A stretch of DNA of 64,000 nt, from the NCBI RefSeq assembly GCF_008632125.1, contig NZ_VWRN01000045.1, positions 248,001 through 312,000 of the forward strand. Direction: 5' to 3'. Both the position numbers and the translations under genes were made by a program. This DNA is from Cupriavidus cauae (GTDB taxonomy: Bacteria > Pseudomonadota > Gammaproteobacteria > Burkholderiales > Burkholderiaceae). A model generated the notes under the pieces. That model was given only the letters and a program-made list of their open reading frames with translations. It had not been told where the DNA came from and ran no database searches. Below are positions 17,267 through 25,499 of this stretch, in pieces (positions within the stretch are counted from its first letter, which is position 1; each line of letters starts with the position of its first letter).

Positions 17267-17847
17267 GGCGAATTCCCCTCGTGTTATTCGGGCAGGCCGA
17301 TGCGCCGCTACGCAGCGTTCCTGTCTTGCTGGACAGTAGAAGCTGCGGCAATGAAAGTCGAGGGTAATTGCGCTGCGCGTCGAGGGATGTGCCGGGCAGT
17401 ATGCCGCTGCCCACGTTTGGGCGAACCGTGCTTGCCTTTGCTCCTCAGGCCGTGCCTGACGTGCCGTGCCTATCCAGCTGCGTACGCAGGAAGCTGACCT
17501 GATCCGCCACGACGATCCGTCGCACCGCCTCCAGCTGCGGATCGGCGCCCGGAAGCGTTCGGGCGTGCGCGATCGCCGCATGCCAGTCATCAATGGACCG
17601 GATATCACCAGACCGGATACTTACTTCGAAGTGCGTTCTTCCCGGCGCCGGGACGAATCGATATCATCGAATCGGGCCCATCTCGAAAAACTGGCGCGGT
17701 CGATACGACAGGATTCGATCGCCGGAGAACTTTCCATGACATCGTATTTTCCCCTCCGCAGCGCGGGGTGGCTGGGCTCGCCCGTCTTCCGCATTTTAAT
17801 GAACCGGCGCCATTCCCTTTACCGGCATGGCACGGCGGAGCTGGCCC
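17267..17847. other. 581-base gap with one probable coding remnant
   Basis: No intact gene is convincing here. The minus-strand open frame 17445-17663 has protein-like character and is listed separately. Several short ATG-initiated frames in the region are shadows or too short to judge. No promoter, palindrome or tandem array stands out. Confidence 0.5.
17445..17663 (-). pseudogene. Possible coding remnant without a start codon
   Basis: This 72-codon open frame encodes segments such as GRTHFEVSIRSGD, RSIDDWHAAIAHAR and DPQLEAVRRIVVADQVSFLR, whose helix-like residue pattern looks like real protein. It has no ATG and is closed upstream by an in-frame stop (17664-17666). An overlapping frame begins with an ATG at 17740 (MSWKVLRRS), so a frameshifted or truncated gene is conceivable. 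Family not recognised. Confidence 0.3.
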
Positions 17848-18261
17848 ATGCAAGCTGACGTCCGCACGCGCACCGCGGCATGTTCCTGCCGCGGCGTCGA
17901 ACTCGTTCTGGCCGGCGAGCCGCACCGCGTCTACGCCTGCAGCTGCCTCGAATGCCAGCGCTGCACCGGTTCCGCGTTCTCTTACCGCGCGATCTATGCC
18001 GAATCGGCCATCGTCAGCCGAAAAGGCGAAACCAGGACGTGGCGGCGCACCGGGACATCGGGACAATGGCTGGAGCAGGAATTTTGCGCGAGGTGCGGAT
18101 CCGTGGTGCTGATGCGAGCCGAAGCATTGAAGGCAGCTATTTCCGTATCGGCCGGTTGCCTCGAGGACAGGGATTTTCCGGCGCCGCAATTGCTGCATTG
18201 GGCGAAGCGCAAGCACCGATGGCTTTGTCTGCAAGACATTGCGCAATCCCGCCCGCAATGA
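17848..18261 (+). CDS. GFA-family (glutathione-dependent formaldehyde-activating-like) protein
   Basis: A 137-residue zinc-binding protein of the GFA fold. Cysteine motifs appear in order: ACSCRG near the N-terminus, YACSCLECQRCTGSAF, and EFCARCGS. These match the two zinc sites of the family, whose founding member condenses formaldehyde with glutathione; most members have unknown substrates. The ATG at 17848 is chosen because GGAG lies seven bases upstream. It stands alone between a gap and the ynb-like cluster. Confidence 0.85.
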   Translation: MQADVRTRTAACSCRGVELVLAGEPHRVYACSCLECQRCTGSAFSYRAIYAESAIVSRKGETRTWRRTGTSGQWLEQEFCARCGSVVLMRAEALKAAISVSAGCLEDRDFPAPQLLHWAKRKHRWLCLQDIAQSRPQ

Positions 18262-18496
18262 ACCTGCCGCGGCCTCGCAATGATTCGCAGCATCGCGCCC
18301 AGCCCCGATCTCCCATCGGTAGATATCGCCGGCGGCAGCATTGTCCGTGGCAGGATCCGGTCGGGAGGCCGGCGGCGATGTCGGCGAGGCGGGTGAATTA
18401 AACATCGTCGAATTCACCGCCGACTGCAGTTCTGGTAATGTCTCGGCCTTGACGCCCCGTCAACCCAGGGCTGGCGCGGCGTCGAGCCAAGACCAG

Positions 18497-18522
18497 ATAC
18501 CAATACCAATACCAATACCAAT
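18497..18522. repeat. 6-bp tandem array ATACCA, 4 copies
   Basis: Four perfect copies of ATACCA plus a partial copy, unusually AT-rich for this genome, lie about 110 bases upstream of the ynbA-like gene, in its presumed promoter/leader region. Confidence 0.85.
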
Positions 18523-18631
18523 AAATCCGGAAGGGGGTCCCGGTCCATCGGCCGCACAGCGCGCCGGGGACCGGTTCAGCCTGGCGCATCGCCATGCCGC
18601 TTCCGGCGCAAGCTCTGCGGGAGGCCGGCCA

Positions 18632-19282
18632 ATGACGCTCTACGAACTCAAGCCCAGATTCCAGGCGTGGCTTCGCCCGCTGGTCCAGGATCTGGCCGAG
18701 CGCGGAGCCACCGCCAATCAGGTGACGCTGGTGGCCGCGGCCGGTTCTCTGGCCGTCGGGGCGCTGGCGGCGATCGGCGCGCTGGTGGCTGAAACCTCCG
18801 TGCTGTTCCTGCTGTTCCCGCTGTGGCTGTTTGCGCGGATGGCGCTCAATGCGATCGACGGCATGCTGGCGCGCGAGCACGGCCAGAAGAGCGCGCTGGG
18901 CGCCTATCTGAACGAGCTGGGCGACATCGTCTCCGATGTCGCGCTGATCCTGCCGCTGGCCGCGCTGCCCGACTTCAACCTGGCCCAGGTCGGACCCTTT
19001 GCGCTGCTGGCGGTGATCGTCGAGGCCGCAGGGCTGATCGGTCCGCTGGCCGGCGCAAGCCGCCGCTACGACGGGCCCTTCGGCAAGAGCGATCGCGCTC
19101 TGGTGGTCGGCGCGATTGCGCTGTGGGCCGGCGTCGGGCTGGGGTTCGGCACGCTCGGGCCGTGGCTGTGGCTGCTGCTGTCACTGCTGTCCGTATTGAC
19201 CATCGTCAACCGGGTCCGTCGCGGCGTCGCCGAAGCGCAGGCCCAGGCGCGGGCTCAAGCGCCGAGCCAGACCGCGGAGTAA
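18632..19282 (+). CDS. ynbA: CDP-alcohol phosphatidyltransferase, YnbA-like
   Basis: A 216-residue membrane enzyme with about six hydrophobic segments. The CDP-alcohol phosphotransferase motif is present in variant form, N-x2-DG-x2-AR-x8-G-x3-N-x3-D (in NAIDGMLAREHGQKSALG): the first and third of the usual four aspartates are asparagine. From memory E. coli YnbA shows the same variation, so this looks like a subfamily trait rather than decay. It should transfer a CMP-linked lipid to an unknown alcohol. GGAGG precedes the ATG at 18632. First gene of a tightly packed six-gene cluster; the next gene starts three bases after its stop. Confidence 0.87.
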   Translation: MTLYELKPRFQAWLRPLVQDLAERGATANQVTLVAAAGSLAVGALAAIGALVAETSVLFLLFPLWLFARMALNAIDGMLAREHGQKSALGAYLNELGDIVSDVALILPLAALPDFNLAQVGPFALLAVIVEAAGLIGPLAGASRRYDGPFGKSDRALVVGAIALWAGVGLGFGTLGPWLWLLLSLLSVLTIVNRVRRGVAEAQAQARAQAPSQTAE

Positions 19283-19285
19283 GGC

Positions 19286-21049
19286 ATGGACCGACTGTCG
19301 ATGCGCCAGCCGCTGGAGCGGCAGTTCGAGACCCACGACGGGCAGACGCTGTTCTATCGGCATTGGCCGGCGCTCGAGGGACAGCCGCGCGGCGCGGTGG
19401 TGCTGTTCCATCGCGGGCACGAGCATTCCGGCCGTGTCGCCCACCTTGCCGACGAACTGAACCTGCCGGCCTACGACATCTTTGCGTGGGACGCCCGCGG
19501 CCATGGCCGCTCGCCGGGCGAGCGCGGCTACAGCCCGAGCCTGGCAGATTCCGTGCGCGATATCCAGACCTTCACCGGCCACATCGCCGCCAACCACGGC
19601 ATCGCGCTGGAGCGGATGGCGGTGGTGGCGCAGAGCGTCGGCGCAGTGCTGGCCGCGACCTGGGTCCACGACTACGCGCCGCCGATCCGCGCGCTGGTGC
19701 TGGCCTCGCCGGCGTTCAAGGTCAAGCTGTACGTGCCATTCGCGCGCCCGGGCCTGAAGCTGATGCACCGGCTGCGGGGCAAGTTCTTCGTCAACAGCTA
19801 TGTCAAGGCGAAGTTCCTGACGCACGATCCCGAGCGCATCGCCAGCTATGACACGGATCCGCTGATCACGCGGCCGATCGCGGTCAATATCCTGCTCGAT
19901 CTGTACGACACCGCCGAGCGGATCGTCGCCGACGCGGCCGCGATTACCGTGCCGACGCAACTGCTGATTTCCGGCGCCGACTGGGTGGTCCATCGCGGGC
20001 CGCAGGACCGCTTCTACGAGCGGCTGGGCAGCCGGGTCAAGGAGCGCATCGTGCTCGATGGCTTCTATCACGACACGCTGGGCGAGCGCGATCGCCAGCG
20101 TGCGGTCGATGCGGCGCGGCGCTTCATCCTGCGCGAGTTCGACACGCCGTCGGCGCCGCGCTCGCTGCTAGATGCCGATCAGATCGGACCGTTCCGCGAG
20201 GAATCGGACCGGCTCGCCTCGGCACCGACCGGTCTTGCGGCGTGGTACTGGCGCGCGGCACGCGCCAACCTGAAGCTCGGCGGCCTGCTGTCCGACGGCG
20301 TGCGCCTCGGCCATGAAACCGGCTTCGATTCGGGCTCGACGCTCGACTACGTCTATCGCAACACGCCATCGGGCCGCGGCGCCCTGGGCCGGATGGCCGA
20401 CCGCCAATACCTCGATGCGATCGGCTGGCGCGGCATCCGCCAGCGCAAGGTCCACGCCGAGGAACTGATTGCCGAGGCCGTGCGCCGGCTGCAGGCGGCC
20501 GGCATGCCGGTACGGATCGTCGATATCGCGGCCGGCCACGGCCGCTACGTGCTCGAGGCGCTGGAGAAGCTGGACCGTGCCGCGGTCGAATCGATCCTGC
20601 TGCGCGACTACAGCGCGCTGAACGTCGAGCAGGGCAGGGCGCTGATCGCGGCCAAGGGCCTGGGCGGCATGGCCCGCTTCGAGCAGGGCGACGCCTTCGA
20701 TGGCGACGATCTGGCCGCGCTGTCGCCGGCGCCGACCTTGGCGGTCGTCTCCGGCCTGTACGAGCTGTTCCCCGACAACGCGATGATCCGCCGCTCGCTC
20801 GACGGCCTGGCGCGCGCGGTGCCGCCGGGCGGCTATCTGGTCTACACGGGCCAGCCGTGGCACCCGCAGCTGGAGTTCATCGCCCGCGCGCTGACCAGCC
20901 ACCGCGCCGGTGCGGCGTGGGTGATGCGGCGCCGCTCGCAGGCCGAGATGGACGAACTGGTGCGCAGCGCCGGCTTCGACAAGGTGACGCAGCGGATCGA
21001 CCGCTGGGGCATCTTCACCGTCAGCCTGGCGCGCAGGCGCGAGGCATGA
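19286..21049 (+). CDS. ynbC: Alpha/beta hydrolase - methyltransferase fusion, YnbC-like
   Basis: A 587-residue two-domain protein. Residues 20-285 form a monoacylglycerol-lipase-like hydrolase: HRGHEHSG oxyanion segment, WDARGHGRSPG, nucleophile Ser117 in VAQSVGA, and a C-terminal catalytic histidine in FYHDTLGE. Residues 390-585 form a class I methyltransferase-like domain with the SAM-binding segment VDIAAGHGRY near 412. E. coli YnbC has the same fusion and length (585). It overlaps the next gene by four bases (ATGA). The role is presumed to be in processing or modifying the cluster's lipid; the substrate is unknown. Confidence 0.88.
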   Translation: MDRLSMRQPLERQFETHDGQTLFYRHWPALEGQPRGAVVLFHRGHEHSGRVAHLADELNLPAYDIFAWDARGHGRSPGERGYSPSLADSVRDIQTFTGHIAANHGIALERMAVVAQSVGAVLAATWVHDYAPPIRALVLASPAFKVKLYVPFARPGLKLMHRLRGKFFVNSYVKAKFLTHDPERIASYDTDPLITRPIAVNILLDLYDTAERIVADAAAITVPTQLLISGADWVVHRGPQDRFYERLGSRVKERIVLDGFYHDTLGERDRQRAVDAARRFILREFDTPSAPRSLLDADQIGPFREESDRLASAPTGLAAWYWRAARANLKLGGLLSDGVRLGHETGFDSGSTLDYVYRNTPSGRGALGRMADRQYLDAIGWRGIRQRKVHAEELIAEAVRRLQAAGMPVRIVDIAAGHGRYVLEALEKLDRAAVESILLRDYSALNVEQGRALIAAKGLGGMARFEQGDAFDGDDLAALSPAPTLAVVSGLYELFPDNAMIRRSLDGLARAVPPGGYLVYTGQPWHPQLEFIARALTSHRAGAAWVMRRRSQAEMDELVRSAGFDKVTQRIDRWGIFTVSLARRREA

Positions 21050-22533
21050 GCGCCTTGCCTGCTCCCACGCAGCCCGGCATGCAACCCGGCTCGCAACCCG
21101 ATACGCAACCCGGTACGCGACCGCGCACGCAGCCCACGACGCAACACGGCATGCACCCCGACGCGCCGCAGCCCGCCGCCGACGAGCCCCGCCCCTGGGG
21201 CCTGGCCTGCGTGCTGCTCGCGCTGGCCGGCGCGCTGTTTTTCTTAAGCTACGGCTTTGCCAACTGGCTGGCCAGCCAGCGCGCGGACGTGCCGTCGTTC
21301 TACTTCGGCTGGGAACGCGGCATCCCTTTCGTGCCGTGGACCATCGTGCCGTACTGGTCGATCGACCTGCTGTACGGCATCTCGTTCTTCCTGTGGCGCA
21401 CGCGCGCCGCGCTGCTGACGCACGTCAAGCGCCTCGTTGCGGCGCAATTGATCTCGGTCGCCTGCTTCATCGCGTTCCCGCTGCGCTTCGCCTTCACGCG
21501 CCCCGCGGCGGACGGCCTGCCGGGGCAGCTGTTCACGTTGCTCGGGGGCTTCGACCTGCCGTTCAACCAGGCTCCGTCGCTGCATATCAGCCTGCTGATC
21601 GTCCTGTGGATCGCGTTCGCGGCGCATCTGCCCAGGCGCTGGCATTTGCTGCTGCATGGCTGGTTCGCGCTGATCGGCGTATCGGTGCTGACGACCTGGC
21701 AGCACCATCTGATCGACGTGCCGACCGGCGCGCTGGTCGGCTGGCTGTGCGTCTATCTATTTCCGCTGCGGCTGCCCGCGATCGCGGCCAGCGCGCCCGA
21801 CGCGGCCACGCGCCGGCTCGCGCGCCGCTACGCGCTGGGCGCCGTGGCGACGCTGCTGTGCGCGCTGCTGGCGCTGGGCGCCTCGGTCACGCTCGCGCTG
21901 TTGCTGCTGTGGGGCGCGTTGGCGCTGGCCTGCGTCGCACGGATCTATGCGCTGGCGGCGCCCGCCTGGTTCCAGAAGGACAGCGGCGGCACCATGGCGA
22001 TGGCCGCGCGCTGGGTGCTGGCGCCCTATCTGCTGGGCGCTTTCCTCAATTCGCGCTGGTGGACGCGGCGGGCGCCGCAGGCGAGCGCCATCGCGGAGGG
22101 TGTCTGGGTCGGACGCTTTCCCACGCAAGCCGATCTGCGCGCATCCGGGGCCGATGCCGTGCTCGACCTGAGCGCCGAACTGCCGCGCGCGGTTCGCGGC
22201 GATTCGCTCGCCTATCGTTGCGTGCCGATGCTGGATCTGACGGTGCCCACCGCGGCGCAGCTCGATCAGGCGGTGGCCCAGCTCGACGCCTGGCAGGCGG
22301 CCGGAAGGCGCGTGCTGGTCAGCTGCGCGCTCGGCTATTCGCGCAGCGCGATGGTGGTCGCCGCGTGGTTCGCGAGGCGTCAAGGCGGGGCCGATGCCGC
22401 GGCGGCCGTCGAAGCCGCGCTGGCGCATTTGCGCACGCACCGTCCCGCGGTCGTGCTCGGCGACGCCCATGCCGACGCGTTGCGGCGATGGGTCGCGCAG
22501 GGCCGCATACCGGAGCGCTCCCATGCATCCTGA
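21046..22533 (+). CDS. ynbD: PAP2-type phosphatase / dual-specificity phosphatase fusion, YnbD-like
   Basis: A 495-residue membrane protein. After a low-complexity N-terminus of about 40 residues (PTQPGMQPGSQPD..., encoded by 12-bp repeats), transmembrane segments hold PAP2 motifs: NQAPSLHISL (PSxH) and TWQHHLIDVPTG (H-x3-D). The soluble C-terminal domain (about 345-490) is a dual-specificity phosphatase with CALGYSRS, active-site cysteine near 427. E. coli YnbD (430) has the same architecture. It could dephosphorylate a lipid or lipid-phosphate product. Overlaps upstream and downstream genes. Confidence 0.88.
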   Translation: MSALPAPTQPGMQPGSQPDTQPGTRPRTQPTTQHGMHPDAPQPAADEPRPWGLACVLLALAGALFFLSYGFANWLASQRADVPSFYFGWERGIPFVPWTIVPYWSIDLLYGISFFLWRTRAALLTHVKRLVAAQLISVACFIAFPLRFAFTRPAADGLPGQLFTLLGGFDLPFNQAPSLHISLLIVLWIAFAAHLPRRWHLLLHGWFALIGVSVLTTWQHHLIDVPTGALVGWLCVYLFPLRLPAIAASAPDAATRRLARRYALGAVATLLCALLALGASVTLALLLLWGALALACVARIYALAAPAWFQKDSGGTMAMAARWVLAPYLLGAFLNSRWWTRRAPQASAIAEGVWVGRFPTQADLRASGADAVLDLSAELPRAVRGDSLAYRCVPMLDLTVPTAAQLDQAVAQLDAWQAAGRRVLVSCALGYSRSAMVVAAWFARRQGGADAAAAVEAALAHLRTHRPAVVLGDAHADALRRWVAQGRIPERSHAS

Positions 22534-22975
22534 CGCGATGCGGGAAGACTCTGCCCGCAACACCGATGCCTGGACCGCCCATGCCGTCGCCGGCGCATTG
22601 TCGGGCGCCATCTGGATGGCAGGGACCGGCCTGGCCTTCGGTCTCGCCACCGTCTGGCTGCTGGCGACCGCCACGCTGCCGCGCTGGCTGACGGCCGTGC
22701 CGTTGCTGCTGGCGCTGGCCCAGTTCTGGCTGCTGCTGCGCGTCGCCATCGACCGCCATCTGTTCGAGGCGCTGGCAACGAGCGCAAATCGCCACGGGGC
22801 TGCCGATCTGGCGGGCCTGGACACCGCGCTGTTGCAGCTGGGCTGGATTGCTCCGAGCCGGCAGGGCCGGACGATGGCCGACCGCGCCCGCGGTGCGCTG
22901 CGCCTGGTGCGAATCTGCGGCGCGCTGGCCGCGATCCAGCTTGTACTGACCTTTCTCATTTCGATCCCGGGATAA
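22523..22975 (+). CDS. Small membrane protein of unknown function in ynb-like cluster
   Basis: A 150-residue protein with two central hydrophobic segments (about 22-48 and 55-75), a basic loop, and one hydrophobic C-terminal segment (about 130-148). The ATG at 22523 has GGAG seven bases upstream and lies 11 bases inside the end of the YnbD-like gene; the next gene starts four bases after its stop. No family recognised. Its overlap on the 5' side and tight spacing on the 3' side tie it to the lipid cluster; E. coli ynbABCD has no equivalent that I recall. Confidence 0.8.
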   Translation: MHPDAMREDSARNTDAWTAHAVAGALSGAIWMAGTGLAFGLATVWLLATATLPRWLTAVPLLLALAQFWLLLRVAIDRHLFEALATSANRHGAADLAGLDTALLQLGWIAPSRQGRTMADRARGALRLVRICGALAAIQLVLTFLISIPG

Positions 22976-22979
22976 CACC

Positions 22980-23606
22980 ATGTGGATTGCCCGCGTGACC
23001 GCGCGCGCCATCATCGTCTTCGCCCGCTTGCTGACCGGCATGCGGGCCAACTGGCAGGGCTGCGTGCCGGCGGCGGTGCAGCGCGTCTACTTCGCCAATC
23101 ACAGCAGCCACGGCGATTTCGTGCTGATCTGGGGCTGCCTGCCGCCGGAGCTGCGGCCGCGCACGCGTCCGGTGGCCGGCGCCGACTACTGGGACCGCTC
23201 GCCGCTGCGGCGCTTCATCGGGCGCGATGTCTTTCGCGCACTGCTGATCGACCGCACCCGCAGCGATCCGGGCAGCGATCCGGTCGCGCTGATGCGCGGC
23301 GCGCTCGAAGGCGGCGATTCGCTGATCCTGTTTCCCGAGGGCACGCGCAACACTACCGACGCGCGGCTGCTGCCGTTCAAGAGCGGGATCTTCCATCTGG
23401 CGCGCGCCTGCCCGTCGGTGGAGTTCGTGCCGGTCTGGATCGACAACCTGAACCGCGTGATGCCCAAGGGCGAATTCGTGCCGGTGCCCCTGCTGTGCAC
23501 GGTCACGTTCGGCCAGCCGGTGTTACTGGCGCCGGACGACGACAAGGAACGCTTCCTCGCCCGATGCCGCGACGGCCTGCTCGCGCTCGCTCCCGTACTG
23601 GATTGA
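22980..23606 (+). CDS. PlsC-type 1-acyl-glycerol-3-phosphate acyltransferase family protein
   Basis: A 208-residue acyltransferase. The catalytic H-x4-D motif is at His41-Asp46 (NHSSHGD) and the glycerophosphate-binding FPEGTR motif at 118-123. A single hydrophobic N-terminal segment anchors it. It would acylate a lysophospholipid-like substrate made by the cluster. Start ATG at 22980 follows the small membrane gene by four bases. Its stop lies inside an 11-bp tandem array. Confidence 0.9.
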   Translation: MWIARVTARAIIVFARLLTGMRANWQGCVPAAVQRVYFANHSSHGDFVLIWGCLPPELRPRTRPVAGADYWDRSPLRRFIGRDVFRALLIDRTRSDPGSDPVALMRGALEGGDSLILFPEGTRNTTDARLLPFKSGIFHLARACPSVEFVPVWIDNLNRVMPKGEFVPVPLLCTVTFGQPVLLAPDDDKERFLARCRDGLLALAPVLD

Positions 23607-23641
23607 CGCTGGATTGACCCTGGACTGACCCTGGACTGACC
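23598..23641. repeat. 11-bp tandem array CTGGAYTGACC, 4 copies
   Basis: Four 11-mers start within the last codons of the acyltransferase gene and end five bases before the next start codon. The first copy provides the TGA stop; later copies repeat a TGA in other frames. Confidence 0.85.
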
Positions 23642-23645
23642 CGCC

Positions 23646-24599
23646 ATGCCCACCCTGCATTGGAACCACGAGACCTGGCTGCTGTTCGGCGGCCTGTTTG
23701 CCGTGCTGCTGCTCGCCTCGACCGTGACGCTGCTGCTGCGCTGGCGCCTCGCCGGCGGTGGCTCCCACCCGGTGATCGACAACCTCGCGCAGCGCGTCTG
23801 GGCATGGTGGTGGATGATCGGCGTGATGGGCGTGGCCTTCGCGCTCGGCCGCACCGCGGTGATCGTGCTGTTCTACCTGCTGTCGTTCTTCGCGTTGCGC
23901 GAGTTCGTCACCATCACGACCACCCGGCGCGGCGACCATCGTGCGATCGTGGCGGCCTTCTTCCTGTTCCTGCCGCTGCAGTACGTGCTGGTCTATGTGG
24001 ACTGGTACGGCATGTTCTCGATCCTGATTCCGGTCTACGCTTTCCTGCTGCTGCCGATCCTGGCCGCGCTGTCGGCCGAGACCACGCGTTTTCTCGAACG
24101 CTGCGCGGGCGTGCAATGGGCGGTGATGATCTGCGTGTTCTGCATCTCGCATGTGCCGGCGCTGCTGACGCTGCCGATCCCCGGTTTTGAAGGCCGCAAT
24201 CTGCTGCTGATCGCCTTCCTGGTGATCGTGGTGCAGGGCAGCGACGTGCTGCAGTACGTCTGGGGCAAGCTGTGCGGCAAGCGCAAGATCGCGCCGCTGC
24301 TGTCGCCGTCCAAGACGGTGGAGGGCTTCGTCGGCGGCGTGGCCAGCGCGACGGCGCTCGGTGCCGCGCTGTGGTGGATCACGCCGTTTGCGCCATGGCA
24401 GGCTGGCGCGATCGCGCTGGTCATCGCGCTGATGGGATTTCTCGGCGGGCTGGTGATGTCGGCGATCAAGCGCGACCGCGGCATCAAGGACTGGGGCCAT
24501 ATGATCCAGGGCCACGGCGGCATGCTGGACCGGCTCGACTCGGTGGTGTTCGCCGCGCCGGTGTTCTTCCATATCACGCGGTATTGGTGGGTGCCGTGA
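23646..24599 (+). CDS. ynbB: CDP-diglyceride synthetase-like protein, YnbB/CdsA family
   Basis: A 317-residue integral membrane protein with about eight hydrophobic segments. The C-terminal CDS signature is complete: SAIKRDRGIKDWGHMIQGHG then GMLDRLDS (S-x2-KR-x4-KD ... HGG-x-DR-x-D). It should make a CDP-activated lipid from CTP and a phosphatidic-acid-like lipid, which is the donor needed by the YnbA-like enzyme. Last gene of the cluster. No strong Shine-Dalgarno sequence is visible because the upstream sequence is a tandem array. Confidence 0.9.
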   Translation: MPTLHWNHETWLLFGGLFAVLLLASTVTLLLRWRLAGGGSHPVIDNLAQRVWAWWWMIGVMGVAFALGRTAVIVLFYLLSFFALREFVTITTTRRGDHRAIVAAFFLFLPLQYVLVYVDWYGMFSILIPVYAFLLLPILAALSAETTRFLERCAGVQWAVMICVFCISHVPALLTLPIPGFEGRNLLLIAFLVIVVQGSDVLQYVWGKLCGKRKIAPLLSPSKTVEGFVGGVASATALGAALWWITPFAPWQAGAIALVIALMGFLGGLVMSAIKRDRGIKDWGHMIQGHGGMLDRLDSVVFAAPVFFHITRYWWVP

Positions 24600-24655
24600 T
24601 GGCGGCCTTTCCCGCGCGCTAGAGGCGCGCCGGCGCGCTGGCGGCCGCTCCCGCG

Positions 24656-25499
24656 CTAGAGCAGGCCCGCCCCTCGCATTGCCAGCCAAGCGCCCGTGCC
24701 GATGCCGGCGGCACCGACGGCCCTGGCCATCCGCGCGCGGGCCGGCGCCAGGCGCTCGACGCTGATCGCCGCGGTGGCCAGCGCCATGACGCCCAGGTCC
24801 ATCACGCCCACGGCGGCCAGGCTCGCCGTCGCGCCGGCGCAGCACTGGATGCAGTGCAGGCCGAGGCCGATGCCATGCCGCCATGCGGCCCCCCGCGTTC
24901 TGCGCAGGTGCTCGCACGGACGCGTGCCGGCAGCCATCCAGCAGGCGAGCCTTCCACGCGGTGAATTGCAGGGCGCCGGCCGTGAGCACCACCAGGCCGG
25001 CGAGGGCCGGCATGGCCCGCGCCAGCGTCGGCCACTGCATCGCGAGCGCGACCAGCGTGGCACCGAGGATGAAGACCGCCAATCCCAGCGCGGTCCACAC
25101 GACGAAGTAGGCCGCCGCTGCCACCAGCGTCAGCCACGTCGCACGCCCGGTTGCTTCGGCGGCCACCCGATAGCGCCACAGCGCAGGCGCCACCGAGGGC
25201 AGCATCATCGCGACCATCATCACGGCCCACATGCCGACGAAGGCCGCCGCGGCGCCGGCCCAGGTCTGCCCGCACATCGGCGTCCACGCCATCGACAGCG
25301 TCCAGCCGCCGGGCATCGGCGTGGCCGCCATCGACGGCATCGCGCCATGCAGCGCGCCATGCAGCGACACCGTGGCCGCCGTGCCGAGGCAGAACAGCAC
25401 CGTGCAGACGCCGAAGAAAACCCGCCGGCTCCCGTCCCTGCGCGCCGGCCCGGGGCCCGCGCAGCAGTGCCCCGGCTCAACGCTCGCCGTACTCGTCAT
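24656..25499 (-). pseudogene. DUF2182 membrane protein gene with frameshift in a G6 run
   Basis: The N-terminal two thirds (from MTSTASVEPGHCC at 25499) are read in one frame through hydrophobic segments including FVGMWAVMMVAMMLPSVAP and CRHASVRAP. The rest (WRHGIGLGLHCIQCC, then MDLGVMALATAAISVERL, to the stop at 24656) lies in another frame. The switch coincides with a run of six C on the + strand (24889-24894). Five instead of six would join the frames into a protein of about 280 residues like the intact paralogue at 57939-58871. It could be a real inactivation, slippage or a sequencing error. It overlaps the upstream DUF899 gene by 23 bases. Confidence 0.75.
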
